Below are positions 16,632-21,444 of a stretch of 24,510 nucleotides of DNA, in pieces. The DNA lies in IMG/VR virus record IMGVR_UViG_3300047551_000415, positions 1 to 24,510 of that record; one strand, 5' to 3'. Position 1 is the stretch's first letter. The number at the start of each line of letters is the position of its first letter. This DNA comes from a virus. Both the position numbers and the translations under genes were made by a program. The notes under the pieces were generated by a model. It saw only the letters and a list, made by a program, of their open reading frames with translations, ran no database searches and was not told the DNA's origin.

Positions 16632-17305
16632 TGCCGTACCTTTCTCCGTCGCGAATATGGTGAATGGATTCCGCCATACGACACCTTCCTGGCGATGCCG
16701 ACGTCCGCGTGACGAGCACGCCGATCGGCGACTGCGATGCCTTCGTTAAACAATGACCCGTAAACCTGTGCACCCGAGTAGTCAGTCCATTCCTTACTCG
16801 GCAAACGCAACAAACGAAACAACGCGCCGTTGACGATAGTGTCGCGGTAGTCGGACATCAGCTCGTCGTCAGCGGAAAGAGACGTCTGCGTCGGCTTAAG
16901 CTGCACGCGCAGAATGGTGCTAGACACCTTCGTTGCGTTAGGAACTGGAACCAGCCAGAACAAGGACTGACTGGCTTTTACGAAGTACTCCGGCGTTCCA
17001 CGATTCGCGGCATCGCGCCAGCTGGGCTTTCGCTGCTCCAGTAGGTTCGTGCTGATCGGCTCGAGGTCTTTGCCATCGTGCACCACCCACATAATCTTGT
17101 GGACCACAGTGTCGGTCGGTGGCTCGAGGTCATACTCAAACGCGCCTACGCGTGTGGTCACTGGGTCGAGCTCAGCCTGGAGGACAGGTGCTTTCTCGCA
17201 CAGCTCGATAGCCGCTGATCGAAGATAGTTTTCGATCAACGTGTCAGGGCATCCCGGTACCATTGGGATGACCTCAGGCAACAGCGACTCGTAAAGAGTT
17301 GCCAT
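16580..17305 (-). CDS. Head-tail adaptor / tail tubular-like protein
   Basis: This 241-residue protein begins MATLYESLLPEVIPMVPGCP and contains VLRVQLKPTQTS, SDYRDTIVNGALFRLLRLP and ARKVSYGGIHS, features of the small ring proteins (tail tubular gp11-like or related adaptors) that sit under the portal. The ATG lies in a GGGGTAATAGGCCATG context just after the previous stop. The last roughly 25 residues (RRRKVRQRRLSRSS and on) are unusually basic and read through the start of the next gene in another frame. They look like out-of-frame extension rather than conserved protein, so a lost stop or indel near the end is possible. Role assigned from order and pattern. Confidence 0.66.
   Translation of the reverse strand: MATLYESLLPEVIPMVPGCPDTLIENYLRSAAIELCEKAPVLQAELDPVTTRVGAFEYDLEPPTDTVVHKIMWVVHDGKDLEPISTNLLEQRKPSWRDAANRGTPEYFVKASQSLFWLVPVPNATKVSSTILRVQLKPTQTSLSADDELMSDYRDTIVNGALFRLLRLPSKEWTDYSGAQVYGSLFNEGIAVADRRARHADVGIARKVSYGGIHSPYSRRRKVRQRRLSRSSLISAGSGIG
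16639..16647 (-). promoter_or_regulatory. Shine-Dalgarno that decides the ACG start
   Basis: GGAGAAAGG (minus strand) lies inside the upstream adaptor frame. It is followed after TACGGCA by ACG GCG GTT GAG. It has no ATG, GTG or TTG within range, so its natural partner is the ACG at 16629-16631. Confidence 0.6.
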
Positions 17306-17320
17306 GGCCTATTACCCCGC
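17303..17320 (-). repeat. Gene-junction repeat, copy B
   Basis: GCGGGGTAATAGGCCATG covers the stop of the 233-residue adaptor gene and the ATG of the next gene. It matches 6894-6912 except for one missing base. The TAGGCCATG core also appears at 18011-18019. Confidence 0.6.
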
Positions 17321-18013
17321 TGCCACTGCGATCGGGCGCTTGCTGTCGTAGTTTGGAGTCGTCATAGCGTCGACCTGGCCCTTGCCAGTGATAGACGCAG
17401 TGAAGAGCTGGTAGTGCGACGCGGCGCGCTGCTGATTACCGGCGTATTCGGCGTCCTTCATATAGGCCATGTACAGCACGTAGTTCATGACTGCGTTGGC
17501 GTAGATATCAGGAATGTCGAGGTTGCCATTCTGGGCAACCGTCGTCGGGTTCGCGGAGTAGATGATCTCTGCGAACGCAGTATTGGCAGTGGAAATGCCA
17601 GGATAGACGTAGAAGTTCCGGGGGTTCTGCTCGTCGTAAATGTAATGCTTAACAACAGTCCCGTGAGCAGCGTCACCGGTAACCGTAGGGTTGTGCCAGT
17701 CAGGGGTCTGCGCATCCAAAATATCGCGCTGGACGATACGGACCGCTCGACGGCCGAGCCCGTTGCTTGCAGCGGACATGTTCCGGACCACGCGCAGGAG
17801 TGCGTTCCCATCATTAGGGATTTCCTGTTTGGTCCCAGCAGCAAGTGTGATGGTCGTGTTCTTAGCGGAAGCATCCGGCTTCAGCAGAGCAATCTCACGC
17901 TGAGCGTCATTCACCCAAAGAACGAGTTCATCAACAACAGGCCAACGAACGCCAGTAGTGTCCTGGAGTGTCTTTTGGACCCGGTCGATTACGCTTTGTA
18001 CTGTAACGGCCAT
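17312..18013 (-). CDS. Phage adaptor protein (DUF6682-like)
   Basis: This 233-residue protein starts MAVTVQSVIDRVQKTLQDTT and includes WVNDAQREIALLKPDAS and LDIPDIYANAVMNYVLYMAY. The pattern, an N-terminal helical pair, a beta-rich middle (NFYVYPGI) and a C-terminal helical bundle ending near residue 210, matches a phage adaptor family that I recall as DUF6682. It would bind the portal after packaging and form the first connector ring. The ATG at 18013 is preceded by GAGG at a six-base spacing, in TAGGCCATG context. It is the second gene downstream of the capsid terminator, so its expression needs read-through or another promoter. Confidence 0.75.
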   Translation of the reverse strand: MAVTVQSVIDRVQKTLQDTTGVRWPVVDELVLWVNDAQREIALLKPDASAKNTTITLAAGTKQEIPNDGNALLRVVRNMSAASNGLGRRAVRIVQRDILDAQTPDWHNPTVTGDAAHGTVVKHYIYDEQNPRNFYVYPGISTANTAFAEIIYSANPTTVAQNGNLDIPDIYANAVMNYVLYMAYMKDAEYAGNQQRAASHYQLFTASITGKGQVDAMTTPNYDSKRPIAVAAG

Positions 18014-18021
18014 GGCCTACC

Positions 18022-18396
18022 TCACGATTTAATGAATAAGCCCCAAGCGGCTTCGCGGTCTTCAGGGCTTACATTTCGTCCAACTATGCGATTAATCGCG
18101 GACGCTTTAGGCGTTCCGTCTGCTTTGAAATCTTCCGGGTCGCCCTCTTCGCAGAGCTTTTCAATCCCAGTGACAACGTCATCGAGGTTCTTAACCTCTT
18201 CGATCTCATCGATCTGCGGGCTGTCTTTCAGCGGAGCAGGTGCTTGCTTCGTCTCAAAACCGACTTGCCGCGCACCAAATTGAAGTGCAAGCACTCCGAT
18301 CTCATCGGAGACCTCTCGCTCTTCGCCGGGGAAAAACAGAACCGCTGCGCCACTTAGCGTGGCTACTCGAATCTCTTTATCGGAGACAACCTTCAC
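18022..18396 (-). CDS. Conserved small phage protein between capsid and adaptors
   Basis: This 124-residue acidic protein starts at GTG (18396), with GAGGAG at a five-base spacing. It opens MKVVSDKEIRVATLSGAAVL and continues with FFPGEEREVSDEIGVLALQF, a small beta-domain I have seen in phage head modules. An acidic linker leads to a C-terminal segment, DGTPKASAINRIVGRNVSPE then REAAWGLFIKS, which looks like a HeH/LEM-type or winged-helix mini-domain. It might decorate the capsid or complete the neck, but no defined role is known to me. The GTG is the only start with a Shine-Dalgarno. Confidence 0.68.
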   Translation of the reverse strand: MKVVSDKEIRVATLSGAAVLFFPGEEREVSDEIGVLALQFGARQVGFETKQAPAPLKDSPQIDEIEEVKNLDDVVTGIEKLCEEGDPEDFKADGTPKASAINRIVGRNVSPEDREAAWGLFIKS

Positions 18397-18410
18397 GAGT
18401 GCTCCTCGTC

Positions 18411-18444
18411 AAAAGTGGGGGCCCCCTCCGAAGAGAGGGCCCCC
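18411..18444 (-). terminator. Strong intrinsic terminator after the capsid gene
   Basis: On the minus strand a 12-bp stem (GGGGGCCCTCTC / GAGGGGGCCCCC) closes a TTCG tetraloop and is followed by ACTTTT. One G-U pair replaces G-C only when read on this strand; on the other strand it would be a C-A mismatch, which fits minus-strand use. It starts eight bases after the capsid stop. It should reduce transcription downstream of the capsid gene and protect the capsid mRNA 3' end. Confidence 0.85.
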
Positions 18445-18452
18445 TAAGCGGC

Positions 18453-19595
18453 TTACTGCGCCGTGTCGAGAGCAATCACGCCGAAGTCCTGCGTGTTTGC
18501 GGTCACGTCGCTGTTGTACTTCGGCTTACGGAGACCGAAGATCTTGCCAATCGAAATACCAGACTGGTTCTGGTAATCGAAGGTGTCTTCGACGATCTCA
18601 GGGAGGCCGATGTCAGCCATGGCGAGAGCCTGCGCACCACAGAAGAGCGCACGCGCGCCAACCACGTTGGCGTTCGCACCCCACTTGTAGCCAGCAGCAC
18701 CCGCGTTAGCGGAAGCGCCCGTGGTCGCGCCAGAGGTGTTAAACACATGGCGGAACTCGTGCACCATCACACCGTCGACCATCAGCGAGCTCGAGCCAGC
18801 GAAGAGCTGGTTGCTCGGACCACGGATGCCAGCGTTACGGACGTTGGCAAGGAAGTCCGAATCAAGCTTGAGGGCGGCCATCTGCTGCGGAGTCACGAAG
18901 AGGTGGAACACCTCGTCGTTGCCAGCGCTGCGAACGCCACGGATGTACTGATCCTTGGCGTAAGCCTTGAGGTCGACAATGTGACGATACTTCAGCTTGT
19001 CCGTTGCCGTGATCGCGGTCGTGTCGCCAGCGACAATGTTGTCGCCAGAAACGCGGCGGTGGCGGGCAGCGGTCGGAGCCGAAACGTCAGACGCAAACTC
19101 GAGGTTCGACAGGTTCTGACCCGCGCTCAGGACCGAGCGCAGGGCGCCGTTGGTCTTGTGCGTGTAGGCCACACCAGCGAGGGTGAGAAACGCGAGCTGG
19201 TCGATGCGGTCAGCCATCGCATACGCGAGGGCATCACGGCTCTGCTCACGGAAGTTCACCACGCTCTTCTGATCCGCGAGGCGACCGGCAATGCGGTTCG
19301 CGAAGCGGAGCTGGTCGAGCTCGATGGTGATGTCGTAAGCGCGGAGCGCCTCTTCATTACCCTCGAGGGTGCTGTCGCCCGTCACGCCGTCGCCGGTCAT
19401 GTCGGCGAGCAGAGTGATCACGGCCTTCGTGCCCTTGTCGGACTTCGTCAGCTCGGTGACACGGGTGATCATCGCGTTCGAACCTGAACCAGCGAACTGA
19501 TTCACGAACGACATATTGCGCGCAACGCGCCAGAAATCGCGGCTCCAGGCAGTGAGCTGTTCACTGGTCAGTGCCGCAAAGTTAGTAAGAGCCAT
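18453..19595 (-). CDS. Major capsid protein (N4 gp56-like)
   Basis: This 380-residue protein begins MALTNFAALTSEQLTAWSRD and includes FRRNMSFVNQ-like and RFANRIAGRLADQKSVVNFR segments, then DRIDQLAFLTLAGVAYTHKT and FHLFVTPQQMAALKLDSDF. These are typical of the N4-gp56 family of HK97-fold capsid proteins (Phage_capsid_3/DUF4043). It should form the head shell. The ATG at 19595 has AAGGAG seven bases before it, among the best ribosome sites in the window. It is bracketed by a hairpin-rich leader and a strong terminator, consistent with the highest expression in the module. No insertion or truncation is evident. Confidence 0.9.
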   Translation of the reverse strand: MALTNFAALTSEQLTAWSRDFWRVARNMSFVNQFAGSGSNAMITRVTELTKSDKGTKAVITLLADMTGDGVTGDSTLEGNEEALRAYDITIELDQLRFANRIAGRLADQKSVVNFREQSRDALAYAMADRIDQLAFLTLAGVAYTHKTNGALRSVLSAGQNLSNLEFASDVSAPTAARHRRVSGDNIVAGDTTAITATDKLKYRHIVDLKAYAKDQYIRGVRSAGNDEVFHLFVTPQQMAALKLDSDFLANVRNAGIRGPSNQLFAGSSSLMVDGVMVHEFRHVFNTSGATTGASANAGAAGYKWGANANVVGARALFCGAQALAMADIGLPEIVEDTFDYQNQSGISIGKIFGLRKPKYNSDVTANTQDFGVIALDTAQ

Positions 19596-19629
19596 TTGGC
19601 TTCTCCTTTAAATTGCGTTAACCAAAACC

Positions 19630-19650
19630 CGTACTGCACCATGCAATACG
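19630..19650 (-). promoter_or_regulatory. 9-bp hairpin upstream of the capsid ribosome site
   Basis: CGTATTGCA and TGCAGTACG pair over nine positions, including one G-U pair, around a TGG loop. The hairpin lies about 35 bases before the capsid ATG and leaves the AAGGAG site outside the stem. It may be an RNase III-type processing or mRNA-stabilising hairpin. Confidence 0.4.
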
Positions 19651-19829
19651 AGCAACACAGCCGACTTCTTTGGTGCGGCTAACCCGTTCCCCCGTATCGT
19701 GGGGTCACGACTTAGCGCGTATTCACGAGACGCGACCTCGGCGGGTTTAACGCCTACGCAGGCGAAATCAACACGTTTTTAGCGTGTGCGACACGGCTGG
19801 ATATCGTTCCAACGGACGAGTTCAGTTGT

Positions 19830-19858
19830 AGATTAGCAACACTAATATAAGTTCGCAA
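19830..19858 (-). promoter_or_regulatory. Possible sigma70-like promoter for the capsid gene
   Basis: TTGCGA (19853-19858) and TAATCT (19830-19835) are separated by exactly 17 bases in an AT-richer patch at the start of the capsid leader. The -10 match is only moderate. A TATATT lies within the spacer. A phage-specific polymerase might use other signals. Confidence 0.3.
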
Positions 19859-19862
19859 CTAT

Positions 19863-19985
19863 TTAGTAAGCAGACTTGCGCTTAGCAGTCTTCTTGGCTG
19901 GCTTCTTACCGCCATGAGTTTTGCCGGGCATCATCGAGCCGTCCGGCATCCGATGCATCGGACCCTTACTTCCTTTCTTCTTCAT
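19863..19985 (-). CDS. 40-residue very basic protein
   Basis: This short frame encodes MKKKGSKGPMHRMPDGSMMP followed by GKTHGGKKPAKKTAKRKSAY. About one third of residues are Lys or Arg. Its ATG overlaps the TGA of the upstream 51-residue gene (TGATG). Short Lys/Gly/Met-rich frames like this are common in phage head modules just before the capsid gene. It may bind DNA or RNA or neutralise charge during packaging, but no fold or function is established to my knowledge. The capsid leader begins right after its TAA. Confidence 0.68.
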   Translation of the reverse strand: MKKKGSKGPMHRMPDGSMMPGKTHGGKKPAKKTAKRKSAY

Positions 19986-20140
19986 CACTTTTTGCCTCCT
20001 TTGGCAGTTTTTGCAGCCGCTCGGAAATTGGCTGCAGTTGGGGCTCCTTTGGAGCCGGGTTTACGCATCTTTTCGCCGCTGCCCGCAGCAATACGGGCCT
20101 TCTTGCGGCGGATATTTTCATACAAACCTGGCTTAGCCAT
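19985..20140 (-). CDS. 51-residue basic protein
   Basis: The frame begins MAKPGLYENIRRKKARIAAG and continues SGEKMRKPGSKGAPTAANFR, ending KTAKGGKK. I recognise the MAKPGLYxNI...SGEKMRKPG pattern as a recurring tiny phage gene near scaffold and capsid. It carries no cysteine or membrane segment and about 13 Lys/Arg. It starts at an ATG 14 bases inside neighbouring tight packing and overlaps the next gene by one base. Possible roles are nucleic-acid binding or a minor head protein; none is proven. Confidence 0.78.
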   Translation of the reverse strand: MAKPGLYENIRRKKARIAAGSGEKMRKPGSKGAPTAANFRAAAKTAKGGKK

Positions 20141-20424
20141 TACCACTTCACCTTGTCAGCCCAGTAGGCGGCCGACATCTTGCCTTTAGCGATGTTCTTA
20201 GCGTGGCGCGCCTTGAACGACTCTCGGCGATTGCGATACGCCTCAGACTCCCCCGTTTTACGGGGGGAGCCGCTGACGCCTTGCTGGCCAAACCGGATGG
20301 TTTTGACCTGTTCCCCGGCCTTTGCCACTACTACGTGGCTCTTGGTCGGGTGGCTAGGGGTCCGTTTCGGCTTGTTGTAGCCCGACACTCCGGCTCGGGA
20401 CAGCCGTGGATCACGCCCGGCCAT
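20140..20424 (-). CDS. 94-residue basic phage protein (DUF6321-like)
   Basis: The protein contains RTPSHPTKSHVVVAKAGEQV, KTIRFGQQGVSGSPRKTGES and ends RHAKNIAKGKMSAAYWADKV-KW. The block VKTIRFGQQGVSGS...NRRESFKARHAKNI...SAAYWA is strongly conserved among small proteins of podoviruses and cyanophages (I recall DUF6321). The ATG overlaps the scaffold gene's stop by one base (TGATG), and its own stop lies at the next ATG. It is basic, with a possible nucleic-acid contact, and is likely a head-morphogenesis or packaging accessory. Function not established. Confidence 0.78.
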   Translation of the reverse strand: MAGRDPRLSRAGVSGYNKPKRTPSHPTKSHVVVAKAGEQVKTIRFGQQGVSGSPRKTGESEAYRNRRESFKARHAKNIAKGKMSAAYWADKVKW

Positions 20425-21434
20425 CAGATGACATCCCCGCGCAGGCGCTTCAAGGTTGCGGCGGGGAGGGCGTTGAACTCCTCCTCGGTCAACGTCGAGA
20501 GGTCAAAGGCCTTCTCTCCGCGAGCCGCAGAACTCTCCCCAGGCATCTCGGGCGGCTGTGATTCAGCCACCTTCAGCTTGCGGGCGACCTCGGCTCGTTT
20601 TTTAGCGACCTCGTCCACTGTCTGCTTATGGGGGGCGGCGGGGGCAGCAAGCGTCGGCTCAGAAGTGGCACCCATATCGACCAGCCCATACTCGCGGATA
20701 ACGAATTTGGCTGCTTTGGAGAGCGCCGCGACCGGATTCTCGCCCTTCACAATGAATGCGTCCCGAAGGTCGATGACCTCCTGGGTGTATTTCTCATTGA
20801 AATCAACGCTTGATCGGTCGAAGACCGGAAAAGTCGTCTCGAGCTCAGCAGCTGCCTGCTGCAAAGCGGACATTTGCTGGCTCTGGGTGACTCTCTGCTC
20901 AACCTTCTGGGTCAATTCAAACTCAAGCTGCGCCCGTTCTGCCCTACGTATGTCTGCTCGGAGCGCGGCAGCCTTCTCATGCTGCCCGTCGAGCACCATG
21001 TTCTGGTACTCCATCTCTTTTGAGGCGAAATCGTAGGTCTCGGGCGCGGTTTCGAGCTGCGTCTTGGCCGCCATTAGGTCATCGAGCTGCTTTTGAAGCG
21101 CCTTTTGCTTAGCCAACACCTCGTCGAGGCGAGACTTAGGCACCATCTTCTGCTTAGGCTCGGGTTCCGGGGCCTTAAGTTCGGGTTCCGGGGCCTTAAG
21201 TTCGGATTCTTGCGACTTTGCTTCGCCTAAGTCCGTAACTTTTTCAGCTAAGTCCGTAACTTTCGCAATTTCCGGCTCCTCTGTGGCCGGTTCCGTGGCC
21301 GGTTCCGCCTGGACTTCGGCCTTCGGCTCTTCGCCAAGACCAAAATTGAAGTCAAAAGCCTGTTGCGGCGGGGCTTCAGCCGGGTCTGCCCCCGGCATCA
21401 CATCAAGAACGACGTCCTTCTTCTCGTCAGCCAT
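20424..21434 (-). CDS. Acidic scaffold-like head assembly protein
   Basis: This 336-residue protein sits between portal and capsid, the usual place of a scaffold. The N-terminal 95 residues are Glu/Pro/Ala-rich low-complexity sequence with short tandem repeats; then comes a Lys-rich stretch and a long helical region (VLAKQKALQKQLDDLMAAKT, then RADIRRAERAQLEFELTQKV); the C-terminus is acidic/helical. This acidic-then-coiled-coil layout is typical of scaffolds. ATG at 21434 is chosen because AGGAG lies seven bases upstream; the TTG at 21440 is only one base from that site. Scaffold is inferred; an internal protease domain is not seen. Confidence 0.72.
   Translation of the reverse strand: MADEKKDVVLDVMPGADPAEAPPQQAFDFNFGLGEEPKAEVQAEPATEPATEEPEIAKVTDLAEKVTDLGEAKSQESELKAPEPELKAPEPEPKQKMVPKSRLDEVLAKQKALQKQLDDLMAAKTQLETAPETYDFASKEMEYQNMVLDGQHEKAAALRADIRRAERAQLEFELTQKVEQRVTQSQQMSALQQAAAELETTFPVFDRSSVDFNEKYTQEVIDLRDAFIVKGENPVAALSKAAKFVIREYGLVDMGATSEPTLAAPAAPHKQTVDEVAKKRAEVARKLKVAESQPPEMPGESSAARGEKAFDLSTLTEEEFNALPAATLKRLRGDVI
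21159..21200 (-). repeat. 21-bp tandem repeat (LKAPEPE) in the scaffold-like gene
   Basis: Two almost identical 21-bp units encode LKAPEPE twice, followed by a partial third. The period is a multiple of three, so the frame is kept. Confidence 0.8.
21227..21263 (-). repeat. 16-bp direct repeat (KVTDL) at 21-bp spacing
   Basis: CTAAGTCCGTAACTTT (plus strand) occurs at 21227-21242 and 21248-21263, encoding KVTDL twice in the acidic N-terminal part of the scaffold-like protein. Confidence 0.8.
21284..21307 (-). repeat. 12-bp tandem repeat (ATEP) in the scaffold-like gene
   Basis: TGGCCGGTTCCG (plus strand) is repeated twice in tandem, encoding ATEPATEP around residues 43-50. Confidence 0.8.
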
Positions 21435-21444
21435 GCTCAATCTC

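Larger units (their letters stand above)
19596..19862 (-). promoter_or_regulatory. Structured leader upstream of the capsid gene
   Basis: This 267-base gap is the longest non-coding stretch in the window. On the minus strand it holds several small hairpins: CGCCT-GCGT-AGGCG (19751-19764), ACACG...CGTGT (19771-19787), CCCC...GGGG (19689-19704), and a 9-bp stem at 19630-19650. No convincing coding frame is seen. It probably acts as a 5' leader with processing or stability elements, and may carry a promoter at its upstream end. Confidence 0.5.

Noticed and set aside
16600-16660. Programmed -1 frameshift joining the adaptor and gp13-like protein
   Set aside because: The frames differ by -1, but no X XXY YYZ slippery heptamer is visible in the overlap, and a separate Shine-Dalgarno explains initiation.
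18240-19487. 415-residue open frame on the plus strand opposite the capsid gene
   Set aside because: It lies fully antisense to a clear capsid gene, has no ribosome site or recognisable domain, and its composition (Arg/Val/Glu-rich) is what GC-biased codons give on the opposite strand.
19600-19700. 24-residue frame starting at an ATG inside the capsid leader
   Set aside because: It overlaps the capsid start, has no ribosome site, and the ATG is in the hairpin loop.
21435-21440. TTG start at 21440 for the scaffold-like gene
   Set aside because: AGGAG is only one base away, too close, whereas ATG 21434 is at seven bases.
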